A stretch of DNA of 64,000 nt from Asterionellopsis glacialis. Lineage: Eukaryota > Bacillariophyta > Plagiogrammaphyceae > Rhaphoneidales > Asterionellopsidaceae. Location of the stretch: assembly GCA_014885115.2 (NCBI GenBank), contig WKLE02003750.1:7804-71803 (forward strand), given 5' to 3'. The notes below the pieces were generated by a model that made no database searches, was not told the origin of the DNA, and saw only the letters and a list, made by a program, of their open reading frames with translations. A program made the position numbers and the translations under genes. Positions 24,419 through 33,988 of this stretch are shown here, in pieces; within the stretch, counting starts at the first letter, position 1; each line of letters starts with the position of its first letter.

Positions 24419-25288
24419 TCAACTTGAGAGTCCAATTTTTTTTTGTCTATCGTTGTCCCAGTCTTGTAGTTCTGCCATTAGGTCCGAGTCTAGAGCTAAA
24501 GTAGTCGTATCAGCAGCTCCAAATTCCTTCATCTTTGTCCCATAGTTTTTCTTTTCTTCTAGTTGCTTCGCTACAGATTTTGTGATGTCACCAAACTCGT
24601 ACGCGCCATTTTCTTTTCCAATAAACTTCATCATCGCCCCTTTCGTCGCGTCGCCCAACTTGTATTGTGAGTCTCCGGTTAATGATTCCTTAAAACGTTG
24701 GTCCACAGAAACAGCAACTGCCTCGAGGACTCTTCCTCCCACTTCCTGACCTATTGAATAATTAAGCATATCAAGCATAACGTGCGCTGGAAGGGCACTT
24801 GCCACTGGGTTTAAACCCACCCCGAAGGATATCAGAACCTTGAAGAGTAACATCATATCTTCTGGTTTGTATTCTCCCGTTGCAGCCCTTCGAAGGATTT
24901 CTTTACTGACATCAAATAGTTGGTACTCTTCCTTATTGGTGAAGTTGTTCATTTTATCTTTGATAGCTCCGTCAGCCCATCGACTCAGATCGCCGAATTC
25001 ATAATCATCTTTTCCAGTGAACTCCTGAACTCGGTCCTTGGCATTCTTGTCAATCCATCTGGAAAGATCACCAAATTTATATTCCTTTTCTCCGGTAATC
25101 TTGTTAATCGAGGATGCAGCTTTCTTTGCTAAACCCCTGGATATGTCCCCAAATTTGTAACCATCTTTCTTTTGAGCGAATATACAAGAACTAACAGAGC
25201 TCGTCGCCCGATCCAAGAAGTAATACTTGGGAAGAAAACCCCATACAAGATTGATGCTTATAACTAGATAAAGGCGAAATATGTTCAT
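24419..25288 (-). CDS. Plastid-targeted protein with YxFGD repeats
   Basis: Single exon, 289 aa. The start is the ATG at 25288; a GTG lies one codon upstream. The N-terminus MNIFRLYLVISINLVWG|FLPKYYF reads as a signal peptide followed by Phe at +1, the usual sign for import into the stroma of a diatom plastid. The mature part carries about six units that begin Y-x-F-G-D-[IL]-[ST]-[RK]. The first three are exactly 26 residues apart and end in TGE/TGK/TNK. A hydrophobic segment (MLLFKVLISFGVGLNPVASALP) lies in the middle and may form a membrane hairpin. I do not know a function. Similar FGD-repeat proteins seem to exist in other diatoms, but that is memory. It lies tail to tail with the CABIN1/HIR3-like gene, 43 bp apart. 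Confidence 0.7.
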   Translation of the reverse strand: MNIFRLYLVISINLVWGFLPKYYFLDRATSSVSSCIFAQKKDGYKFGDISRGLAKKAASSINKITGEKEYKFGDLSRWIDKNAKDRVQEFTGKDDYEFGDLSRWADGAIKDKMNNFTNKEEYQLFDVSKEILRRAATGEYKPEDMMLLFKVLISFGVGLNPVASALPAHVMLDMLNYSIGQEVGGRVLEAVAVSVDQRFKESLTGDSQYKLGDATKGAMMKFIGKENGAYEFGDITKSVAKQLEEKKNYGTKMKEFGAADTTTLALDSDLMAELQDWDNDRQKKIGLSS

Positions 25289-25291
25289 CAC

Positions 25292-26001
25292 TCCTATCGC
25301 TTTGGCTGCTGCCTTTTTACTTCTGAGGTACTAGGAAGAAGGGAGAGAGCGGCAAACATTGACTGTTGTCTTCAACGTAGACATGCATTTGCAGAAATCC
25401 ATAAGTTGAAACTCTAGAGAGAGGGTCTGTTCCAAGTGACCGGTTACATTCTTGCTTGACGAGGTTGGCCATGTGAAAAATCTCATCAAGTTCATAGAGG
25501 TACGGGTAGGTCTCCCTCGTCTCCCTCAGGTCCTGCCGTGTACCTACCAGGTACCTGGTACGACTACTACTGGTACTGGTACTGTCTGTTGAAGATAGAT
25601 CCGAAATTTAGGAACCTACAGGTACGTCCAATTGGTACGGTATCCTGTTCCCCAGACAAACACGAAGATAAAAAAGAGATACGTTATGAACTGGAGATAT
25701 TCACATGCCAGACACATCATGGTTCGTTCGCATCTCTTTGCATCGATCTCTACTAGAGAGGTCCTTCCTGTACTCCCAAAGACACCTTGCATTCATAGGA
25801 AAAGTAGCTTTCACGTAGTCTTCGCCAACCTCGATACCTGGTACACTCTATATCTAACACTTCCATCAGTGTAATTTAAAGGGGGAAGTGTATCAATTTC
25901 ATCCAACAAAAATAGGCAGGGAGTCCTGATTTAACAATATGCCGTTAATGAATGAATAGATAAGGTTTTAAATAATCTTTGAGAACCGGTAATTTTGAGT
26001 C
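25292..26001. other. Spacer with GTACC palindromes upstream of murB
   Basis: No coding sequence is supported. A CTCTAGAGAGAGG palindrome lies near 25412-25424, and a cluster of GTACCTGGTAC and TACTGGTACTGG words lies at 25537-25590. In-frame stops directly precede the murB ATG, so this stretch adds no N-terminal extension to it. Confidence 0.55.
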
Positions 26002-27012
26002 ATGACTACTGCAACTGGCAAAAACCTAAAAGAATATACGACGTTCGGCATCGAAGTGATGGCTAAGGAGATCCACGCATTTTCCAACTTGGAAGAGCTT
26101 ACAGACTTACTTACAAACCATGCTAAGAATAAACATCTCGTTCTCGGGGGAGGAAGTAACGTACTTTTTACACAGGATTTCGAAGGAGTAGTATTAATTA
26201 ACCGAATCAAAGGAATTGAAACGGTTTTTGAAGACAACGAAAACATCCACCTTAAAGTAGGAGCTGGTGAGAACTGGCATGAATTTGTTTTGTTCTGCGT
26301 GAACAAAAGATTGGGGGGAATTGAAAACCTCTCACTAATTCCAGGAAGCGTTGGGGCAAGTCCGATACAAAATATCGGAGCATACGGAATTGAAATTAAG
26401 GACGTGTTTGTTGAATTAGAAGCGATAAATCTGAACACCATGGAGGTTGAAGTATTCAATAAGGAGGAATGTCAATTTGGTTACCGTGAAAGTGTTTTTA
26501 AGAGAGAGCTAAAAGGGAAATATATCATCACCTCCGTTACCGTTAAGCTTTCAAAAAAACCGAAAATCAACTCTTCTTATGGCACAATAAATAACGAGCT
26601 ATCGTCGCGAGGGATTTCAACTCCTACTATCAAAGACATTTCTGACATAGTCATATCAATTAGGCAGAGTAAGTTGCCTGATCCGAAGACAATCGGAAAT
26701 GCGGGTAGTTTCTTCAAAAACCCAGTTGTCAGCAAGGAAACGTTGAAATCAATCGAAAAGAACTACGAAAATGTGCCAAACTATCCAATCGATGAAAATA
26801 ATGTGAAACTAGCCGCAGGATGGCTCATTGAAAAAGCCGGTTGGAAAGGCAAAACCTTTGATAATTATGGCGTACATAAAATGCAAGCGTTAGTCCTAGT
26901 TAATTACGGTTGTGCGCAAGGTATAGACATTTACAATCTCTCCAAAAAGATAATTGACGACATTCACTTCAAGTTTGGTATTAACCTGGAAACAGAGGTA
27001 AACATGATTTAA
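26002..27012 (+). CDS. murB: UDP-N-acetylenolpyruvoylglucosamine reductase (MurB), bacterial type I
   Basis: Intronless and 336 aa, the full length of bacterial type I MurB. It reduces UDP-GlcNAc-enolpyruvate to UDP-MurNAc with NADPH and FAD in peptidoglycan precursor synthesis. Visible signatures are YTTFGI (12-17), the FAD-binding GGGSNVL (49-55), GSVGASPIQNIGAYG (115-129), GYRESVFK (160-167, with the catalytic Arg), GNAGSFFKNP (232-241, with the proton-donor Ser) and LETEV (329-333, with the catalytic Glu). All three catalytic positions are kept. A TGA sits two codons before the ATG and I see no signal or transit peptide, so a cytosolic place is likely. The sequence looks closest to Bacteroidetes-type MurB (memory, not a search). 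No other Mur gene is in the window. This is probably a horizontal transfer, since it is flanked on both sides by spacers of the host type. Confidence 0.92.
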   Translation: MTTATGKNLKEYTTFGIEVMAKEIHAFSNLEELTDLLTNHAKNKHLVLGGGSNVLFTQDFEGVVLINRIKGIETVFEDNENIHLKVGAGENWHEFVLFCVNKRLGGIENLSLIPGSVGASPIQNIGAYGIEIKDVFVELEAINLNTMEVEVFNKEECQFGYRESVFKRELKGKYIITSVTVKLSKKPKINSSYGTINNELSSRGISTPTIKDISDIVISIRQSKLPDPKTIGNAGSFFKNPVVSKETLKSIEKNYENVPNYPIDENNVKLAAGWLIEKAGWKGKTFDNYGVHKMQALVLVNYGCAQGIDIYNLSKKIIDDIHFKFGINLETEVNMI

Positions 27013-27541
27013 AATAAGTGCAAAAGCGTGCATTACTTTTTAAAACTACACTATGCTTGAATAATGGAAGCAATTAATTTGAAATTGAAATCCTCTCCTC
27101 TAAAACAAAGTGCATATGCTGAAGAATGAAGACTGCGCTCTCAGTTATGTAGGTCCTCTAAGAGAGGTAGTATTAATAACTTCAAATATGAAATACTTTG
27201 TATTAAAATACCGTAGGATCTAAGGTATAGAGGACTTTTCATCCGTCATTCCCAGTCGAACATCTCTCTCTCCTCATCTGAAGGAAAAAAAAATGCCATC
27301 GCGCAGAAGCCACCGCGCAAAATTCGCCCCTCTAGCTAGTCTAGTCCTCTAGCTAGAGAAATTGGACAGCTTCGCATTTCACCATCATCATCTGTCAGTT
27401 TCGACTTCAACATTTTGAATTTCTGTTGCTTTCCTACCAGCAACTGTACCAGTACTGATACAAACGGCACATGACACTGCTTCAGAAGAAGGGCAAATCC
27501 GAATCCGAATCCATCCAAAAGTCACAACTATAAGCAAGACG
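27013..27541. other. Spacer between murB and the AlgH gene
   Basis: No gene seen. The stretch contains CTCTAAGAGAGG and CTAGTCCTCTAGCTAGAG palindromes (about 27152-27168 and 27338-27358) and a run of nine A near 27284. Confidence 0.5.
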
Positions 27542-28927
27542 ATGGCGCAGTGCTCAAAGAATATCTTGCTTGTTCGACGCTTATATCGTTCACTGCTACA
27601 GGCGGCAAAACCATTCACCTCACCATCTCCTGATGCAGCCATTTTAACCTCTCTCATCCATCGAAGCGGAATTGATGATTACAGCAAGGACGAATTCGAT
27701 GAGTTGACGCTTCCCCGGAAATCAGACAAGTACTTATCCGAAAACTTTGACAAAGAACAACCCTTACCACAGGAGATGGCGCGAGACTTATCAAGAAGCT
27801 ACAAGGAGCTCAGAGAATCTTACGAAATATCTCGAAATCCGACATTGGCTAATACCACAGAGGATGAATCAAACACTTCTCCCCATCACCTGTTGTTTCG
27901 GTGGTTGTTGAAAGAGGTTATCACCGGGGGGGTCCACAATCTTGACACTTTATCCAGACAGCAATCGTTTCCAAGCCATGTAGATACACATTATTTGCGA
28001 AACATTATTCGGAGAGAGTTTCGCTTTGACAACGGAGCAGTGTCTCCTAGGTTTGATGATAAGATTCGGCGACAGGTTGCCTTTACTGCCATACATGCTT
28101 TAAACGACAAATTATCTTGTGCGGAGTCTTTGGGTATTCTGAAAGATTCCCATACAGACATTGCAAGTCGAAGAGAACGCAATAATAAGCAAAAAGCAAG
28201 ACATGTTTCACCACTGCCACTAGATCCCGCGGAATACTTAAAAGCTGGCTGCTTTTTGATTGCACATCCGCTTTTAACAGGTTTTTTTCATCGAACAGTT
28301 ATTTGTCTGCTTGAGCATACCGAGTCTGATGAAGGCAGTGGTGGTACATATGGGCTTATCGTGAATAGGGTAGGCCCAGGTCCGAGAAAGGAAGAAACTT
28401 GGAAGTTGCGTGATGTGATCCGGCCTGATTGTTTTCCAGACAAATTGTCAAAAGCGTTTTCAACATGTCCTGTCCGTGAGGGTGGTCCAGTGCACGTATC
28501 ACTTCAAATGATCCATGGTTGTGAACCTGAAGAGCAAGAAAGGCTGGGAGTTGGTGGTACAGTGTTGACAATGTTACAAAATGAGAATGACATTACAAGT
28601 GCTGCCATCGATTCAGACCGAGCAATTTATTTTCAGGGTAATATAGAGGAAGCAGCCGAGGCTGTTATTGCGGGCGACCTCAAACACGATAATGTTTCCT
28701 TTTACGTGGGAGCAAGTTGTTGGACTGTCGGTCAGCTTGAAAGCGAAATAGAGCGTGGGTTTTGGTTTCCAGTTCGAGCACCTCCTGAGATTGTTCTTGA
28801 TCAGCCAAAGGAGGATTTATGGCTATCAATGATGTGTGCGCTTGGTGAAGATGAAGCCAACTTGGCTCATCTGTTTCTTTCGGAAGACGATATAGACTCT
28901 ACTTGTGATGCCTGTGACGCTTTTTGA
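27542..28927 (+). CDS. LYR-motif protein fused to an AlgH/UPF0301 domain
   Basis: Single exon, 461 aa. Residues about 225-430 form an AlgH (YqgE, DUF179/UPF0301) domain: EYLKAGCFLIAHPLL, FHRTVICLLEHT, YGLIVNRVG, REGGPVHVSLQMIHG, IYFQGN and FYVGASCWTVGQLESEI. The domain is common in bacteria and plastids and its biochemical role is unsettled. The N-terminus has RRLYRSLLQAAKPF (12-25), an LYR motif as in mitochondrial Fe-S and complex assembly factors. Residues 151-162 (YLRNIIRREFRF) resemble the second helix of the LYR fold, separated here by a long acidic insert. If so, one protein joins an LYR domain and AlgH. The N-terminus could also act as a mitochondrial presequence. The ATG at 27542 starts the LYR segment directly. 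Confidence 0.75.
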   Translation: MAQCSKNILLVRRLYRSLLQAAKPFTSPSPDAAILTSLIHRSGIDDYSKDEFDELTLPRKSDKYLSENFDKEQPLPQEMARDLSRSYKELRESYEISRNPTLANTTEDESNTSPHHLLFRWLLKEVITGGVHNLDTLSRQQSFPSHVDTHYLRNIIRREFRFDNGAVSPRFDDKIRRQVAFTAIHALNDKLSCAESLGILKDSHTDIASRRERNNKQKARHVSPLPLDPAEYLKAGCFLIAHPLLTGFFHRTVICLLEHTESDEGSGGTYGLIVNRVGPGPRKEETWKLRDVIRPDCFPDKLSKAFSTCPVREGGPVHVSLQMIHGCEPEEQERLGVGGTVLTMLQNENDITSAAIDSDRAIYFQGNIEEAAEAVIAGDLKHDNVSFYVGASCWTVGQLESEIERGFWFPVRAPPEIVLDQPKEDLWLSMMCALGEDEANLAHLFLSEDDIDSTCDACDAF

Positions 28928-29163
28928 TAGTCCATGTGCACAATAAAGACAAATATAGTATATGCATTTAGAATGTTAGAGGCATTAATTAAATTTCCAT
29001 TTAAAAGGAGTGTTTTTTTAAATTCTTTGGTCTTCTTTCCTTTCTCCAGCATAACTATTTTTCAATTTTCAAATGCTTGTTTCCACTTGAATGTTCGTCC
29101 ATGTACATACATATTGTCGACACTTCCATTTTGTTGTCCCAAAGCAAATGAAATAGTCTACTG

Positions 29164-29454
29164 CTATGAGTCCAAAGTTTTCAATTGATCGGTATTGGCA
29201 GCTTCTAATTTTGAAATGTTTATTTGATTCTCTTGCACGCTTTGTTCCATCTGCTTCAGTCTTGTTTGTAGCTCCTCGATTTCCTCCATCCGTTTGGATA
29301 AAACCTGTGTAGATTGTTTAATACTTTCTTCAGACGCTTCAATTTCAGTCCCGACCGATTCACTTTTTGCCACAATTTCGTCGACTCGAGGGGTCATGCT
29401 TTCCAGTGCCGTTGCAAGTTTTTGCACGGCTGCTTGTTGCTCATTCGGTGACAT
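29164..29454 (-). CDS. Small coiled-coil protein, unrecognised
   Basis: 96 aa from the ATG at 29454. The frame stays open for 20 codons upstream without an ATG. Nearly the whole protein is predicted coiled coil by eye: regular Leu/Ile/Val heptads in ALESMTPRVDEIVAKSESV and MEEIEELQTRLKQMEQ, with many Gln and Glu. There is no enzymatic or targeting motif. It could be a small subunit of a tethering or kinetochore-type complex, but nothing in the sequence decides this. It could also be the last exon of a longer gene. Confidence 0.45.
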   Translation of the reverse strand: MSPNEQQAAVQKLATALESMTPRVDEIVAKSESVGTEIEASEESIKQSTQVLSKRMEEIEELQTRLKQMEQSVQENQINISKLEAANTDQLKTLDS

Positions 29455-30122
29455 ATTTAATGTTTGTAATACTTTTCTTTCGGATTGTTGTGCAAATATA
29501 ACATGTAGATGCAATAGTATAGGCGAATAGTCGAGGCTGGAGTCTCTAGACTAGTGCATCAAGAGCTGTGCCCATCGCCGAAAGTCACAACGAAGTCATA
29601 CCCGGTACAATTTTTTTAGCTACCTGTACCAGGTACAGGGTCTATTATTTATATTAGTAGAGGACACCGAAACTGACGCCAACAGAAACCCGCCATTCTT
29701 AAATTTATCAGGATAAGGTTAAAGATGATGTCCACGAATAGGTAGTGTTCCAGAGAAAGCACCAAACACCCGTTTTTGTTTGGTGTCACAAAACAAAAAA
29801 GAGTTTCATGTAATTTGTACAATGCGATTTCTTCTACATATATTTTGTACCAGTATCGGATTCAAGCACACATACGTACGAAAGATACTTGACATCTACT
29901 GCATTTTTTAAATGACATCACATCTCAAGACATATCTTGTGTGGATCAATCATCAATCTCGCCACATGTGTGTGTTTTCTTGATGGTCCCTTCTTTGTGT
30001 CTCAGATTATTCGCTTCTCCCCTCGAAAATGCTGTGGTGTCACAAACACTAATAACATCACACCATAAACACCTTGCAACATCTGAAGTTATATTTCAAA
30101 TTCTTGAATTTATAGAGAAACC
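29455..30122. other. Spacer upstream of the KEA-like antiporter
   Basis: No gene is supported. A CTGTACCAGGTACAG palindrome lies near 29623-29638 and an imperfect inverted repeat of TTTTTGTTTGG/CAAAACAAAAA near 29773-29802. The last 180 bp probably carry the promoter and leader of the antiporter gene. Confidence 0.5.
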
Positions 30123-31631
30123 ATGGTTCAATTTAAGAAGTTGCTGATGGCAACAGCCTTTGTAACTTTGGAAGTTACTGCCATCCATCTTCCTCGAAAG
30201 CAGAGCTTTGGGTTAGCTAGAGATCCAAGGTTGTATCGAGGGAAGCAAGAGACTCGGGCATCATGGGAGCTGATATCTCGTGGTGGAGACTCCAGTGTTG
30301 AGACTCCGGTTCAATCCAGTGCCAGCACCAGTAGTGCTGGTTTGTCGGTTGCGGATATGTTCGTTAGCGCCATCAGCGGTCTTCAAGATTACATGAAAGG
30401 TGCAAAGTCAGATACTCTCTTACTCTTATTGACCACAGCGCTGGTAACGCCTGTGTGTAAACGTCTCGCCATGTCACCTATCTTGGGCTTTCTTGCAACA
30501 GGAATTCTTCTTGGACCCAATGGAAAGAATGTTATCAAAGATATTCACACAACTGAAATGCTTGCAGATATCGGTATTGTTTTCTTCCTTTTTGAAATGG
30601 GAATACATCTCAATTTCGATACCTTGATGAAAATGCGAAAGGACGTCTTCGGTCTTGGTCTCAGCCAGTTTGTCGTCACTGCTATTGCTGTAGCCGCGGT
30701 TGCCGGTTATTGTGGACTTTCAACTGCTGCAATGGTTGTCCTTGGAGGTGGCCTTGCTTTATCTTCTTCAGCTTTTGTGCTGCAACTGCTCAAAGACAAA
30801 GATCAGCTTGGAACACAGTTCGGAAGGTCCTCTTTCGGAGTCCTTCTTCTTCAAGATTTAATGGTTGTTCCACTCCTTGTTGTGACACCTATTTTGGCAG
30901 GTGGCGGAGGAGGACTTGCTGATGCCATTGGATCTGCTGTTGTCAAGGCTTCAGTAGCCTTAGCTTCCATTGCTTTCGCGGGACGTTTCCTAGTAAACCC
31001 ATTCTTCGATAATGTTGCCAAGGCTGCTTCACAAGAAGCATTTTTGGGGATAATCCTCTTTACAGTTTTGGGAATGTCATTTTTAACAGAAGGATTGGGA
31101 TTAAGCAACACTCTCGGAGCTTTCCTCGCTGGTGTCTTGCTTTCGGATACAAAGCACCGTCATAAAATCGAGACAGAAATTTCCCCCTTCCGTGGAATCT
31201 TGGTGAGCTTATTTTTCTTTTCTGTCGGGTTTGAAATTGATTTGAAATATATCGCCTCAAAGATTACTTTAGTAGCCCCCATTGTAATTGGTTTGATGGG
31301 ATTGAAGGCTATTATTGCGACTGGAGTTAGTTTGGCATTTGGCTTGAAATTTTCAATCGCCCAACAAGTTGGTTTTATTCTTAGTCAGGGTGGAGAGTTT
31401 GCTTTCGTGGCATTCCGTATGGCACGTGGTTTTGATATCCTTGATAAAGATATCTATAAACTCATGATGAATTGCGTTAGTCTAACTATGGGTCTCACCC
31501 CCTTCGTGGAAGAGTTTGGAGCTAAAATGGCCAAAAAGTTGGAGGATAGTAAACCGGAAGCCCCCAAAGTAACTGGCGGAAACAAACAGGCTAGAATCAA
31601 GAATAAGAAAGTCGCCAAGAAAGACAAATAA
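30123..31631 (+). CDS. CPA2-family K+/H+ antiporter (KEA/KefB-like)
   Basis: Single exon, 502 aa. After an N-terminal region of about 95 residues comes a Na+/H+ exchanger domain with roughly 12 membrane segments. Signatures are PILGFLATGILLGPNG, LADIGIVFFLFEMGIHLNF, LGGGLALSSSAFVLQLL, GVLLLQDLMVVPLL, LGLSNTLGAFLAGVLLSD and ILSQGGEFAFVAF. These match the CPA2 antiporters of the KefB/KEA group, which exchange K+ for H+. The cytosolic RCK/TrkA-N regulatory domain found in KefB and plastid KEA1-3 is absent: the protein ends in a short Lys-rich tail. The hydrophobic start (KKLLMATAFVTLEVTA) may be a signal peptide, and a plastid-envelope or thylakoid place is possible but not shown. It lies tail to tail with the hydrolase gene, 100 bp apart. 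Confidence 0.85.
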   Translation: MVQFKKLLMATAFVTLEVTAIHLPRKQSFGLARDPRLYRGKQETRASWELISRGGDSSVETPVQSSASTSSAGLSVADMFVSAISGLQDYMKGAKSDTLLLLLTTALVTPVCKRLAMSPILGFLATGILLGPNGKNVIKDIHTTEMLADIGIVFFLFEMGIHLNFDTLMKMRKDVFGLGLSQFVVTAIAVAAVAGYCGLSTAAMVVLGGGLALSSSAFVLQLLKDKDQLGTQFGRSSFGVLLLQDLMVVPLLVVTPILAGGGGGLADAIGSAVVKASVALASIAFAGRFLVNPFFDNVAKAASQEAFLGIILFTVLGMSFLTEGLGLSNTLGAFLAGVLLSDTKHRHKIETEISPFRGILVSLFFFSVGFEIDLKYIASKITLVAPIVIGLMGLKAIIATGVSLAFGLKFSIAQQVGFILSQGGEFAFVAFRMARGFDILDKDIYKLMMNCVSLTMGLTPFVEEFGAKMAKKLEDSKPEAPKVTGGNKQARIKNKKVAKKDK

Positions 31632-31731
31632 ATGATGCGTACTCTATATCTAGGTCCAACTCAAATTTCTTGCTCTAGCGTGGAGATTAGTCTATATAAA
31701 TATACGTTAAACTAAAAAGGTGAAGAGGGGA

Positions 31732-33317
31732 TCATCCAACAAATTTAGTAAAGAGTTTGTCAATGAAACTCATACTTGCTTCGTCATCATTTAGTTCCCG
31801 CATAACAATATCTCCCCACGGTTCTTTGATAACTTTTTCTTTCCCGTCTACGAGTGTCAAATCTGCATTATGTCTCTGAGTAGTTCCAGTCCATCGTCGA
31901 AGTGCTTCACCCACAGCTTGTGGTGCCTCATGGTTTGGGCAGTGTCCAACATTATCAAGTTCGATGTACCTATGAACTGCATTATTTGAGTTTTGCCTTT
32001 GTCGCAGAGAATCATACATACGTCTAGCAAAGGACGGTTTACACCAAGGATCATTAGCACCAAACATAAGCAACACATCGCATTCTAACTTTGATAAATT
32101 GGAATAAAAATCTTTTTCTTTCTGTTTTCCAAGGAGGTGAAATGAAAAAGCAAGTATAAATTAAGGAGGGAAAGATGCGAAGAAAACGAACATCAATACT
32201 TATTAGATTTGATTGTTTTCACGTACCCATGGGAAAGCTGCTGGAGGTGAAAACAAGATCGAAGCGAATGCAGCGTGTCCACCTTTACCCTCAGTACATC
32301 CACGAATTTGATTGCACTGAAAATCAAGATAAAATATATGGAAAAAAAAATCAAAACATGGAAAAAGGGTCAATTAGCGTATGATTTCATTACCAACTAA
32401 CAAAATCATAGAGGTTGTTTACATTCAATATATTGAAACTTACCAATTCTTGACCGAAAGCCTCTCGATTCGCATATGCATTCTCGAGATACTTTTCAAT
32501 TGTATTCAAATCTCTGATGCGATCAAACAGATATCTTCCAATTATTCTTGGAATAGATGGTGGTGGTAGATGGCCACTCCATCCAGGCAAGTTTAGACCC
32601 CAAACAGGCGTTGCATTCAAAAGGCAAATGCTATCAATCAAATCTGGTCGTCTTGCTGCAAGAACTACAGATAAATGACCGCCAACACTATTACCTACTA
32701 AGTGAATCTTACAAGGTTCTCCATCCTTACCTTGATGATTTGGTAATATGACATCTTCAATGAATTGAATAATTTGATCAACCCATGTATCAGCTGAGTA
32801 AATTAATCCCTTTTCATTTGGTGAATTCCCATCATCACAATCCACAGGCCAAGAACGTCCTTGACCAAGATAGTCAACTCCATAAACAACTCTATTGTTA
32901 CTGTTCTTTTTGTCTGTTTCTTCTTCTCCTACTTCTCCCATATTATTTTCGACCGTAAGTAATTGTGGCATAACACGATGTTGATGGAAGGATCCTACAC
33001 CAAATCCATTTAGAATTAAAATTGGAGTATGATCTCTATCACTGTCGTCTGGTAACCCATTATGGATGCGTCGTGCTTCTTCATATCCAATGTGATGCCC
33101 TCTAACATAACGAAAGTAAAGATAAGTGCTATTAGTAATGAGGCAAGTTGAAAAATACAATATACTCTGCATTTCATCAAATAACACCATGTCAACCAAA
33201 TACTTACTTGTAATCCCATGATTGAGGTTGGATAACAAACGAGTCACATGCTGCAGCCATGTACACCCATGTTAGTGCAAGGGTGACAAAGGAGCGAATA
33301 TGCCGATCGTTCACCAT
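31732..33317 (-). CDS. Pheophytinase-like alpha/beta hydrolase
   Basis: Four exons: 33317-33208, 33101-32444, 32316-32227 and 32121-31732. The total is 1248 nt, giving 415 aa, and every junction restores the frame (e.g. WDY-K-GHHIGYE). The start ATG opens a hydrophobic segment (SFVTLALTWVYMAAA), a likely signal peptide. The fold is clear: NGFGVGSFHQH, VDYLGQGRSWP, the nucleophile elbow GNSVGGH (Ser near 175), LLNATPVWG, the acid in FGANDPW and the catalytic His in GHCPNHEAP. LLNATP-WG, FASI and GHCP-xEAP are shared with plant pheophytinase, which removes phytol from pheophytin during chlorophyll breakdown. The substrate could be another ester. The gene faces away from the allantoinase gene and shares the upstream region. 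Confidence 0.8.
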
Positions 33318-33988
33318 TTTTCTTATTTGTGTCACCTTTTTCTTCTGAGTTTTAGATCATACAGTACTGCGTAGACGTCATACGACATCGGTTGGCAATC
33401 ATCACTCACAAGAACAGAGATTTTGAGAGACAGACAGTCAAATAATGATGGCCAAGAAAGGTGTGGTGAAAGCCAAGTTGAAGTTGAACCCGTGGGAAAC
33501 GTTTCTTTGATGAAATGCACTCCTAGTAGTAAGTATGCGTGTTTTTCAAATCCTAATCAACCAAACATTATAGTAACTATGTGAAGTGATCAAAGGAGTC
33601 TTTTATACGCAAAGCACATACACATATAAACTTCATGTACACATCTGTATAAAATATACAGATGTACCTAGAGTCGGCTTCGTATTTACGTTGACAGGAC
33701 TGAATCTCGATATCTTTTCTTTTATCGAGAGAAATTTAAAATCAGCCAATGCATGACGGTGGATTTTGGATTTTGAGATTCGGCGATAAATATAATATTA
33801 TGCGGATATCTCATAGATGCTCCGCAAATCGCTTCTTCTTGGATTTTCTCTCCCTATCGACAGCAACAAACAGAAGGATCCCTTGATATCGGACTATTGT
33901 TTGAAAAGAAGCTGTGCGGTGTGTGGATCAACAACCACGACTAAAACGAATATAAACATTGGTGCTAACGTAGCTCGAGCCAACAAAG
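33318..33988. other. Divergent promoter region with two hairpins
   Basis: The stretch lies between two divergently transcribed genes. It has a perfect 10-bp stem with a 5-nt loop (ACATCTGTAT / ATACAGATGT, 33641-33665) and an 8-bp stem with a 10-nt loop (TCTCGATA / TATCGAGA, 33705-33730). A short reading frame from 33817 overlaps the allantoinase start in another frame and is at most an upstream ORF. Confidence 0.5.

Noticed and set aside
26002..27012. MurB as bacterial contamination of the assembly
   Set aside because: It is not excluded, but the spacers on both sides carry the same palindrome families as the rest of the window and there is no gap between them, so a real insertion is more likely.
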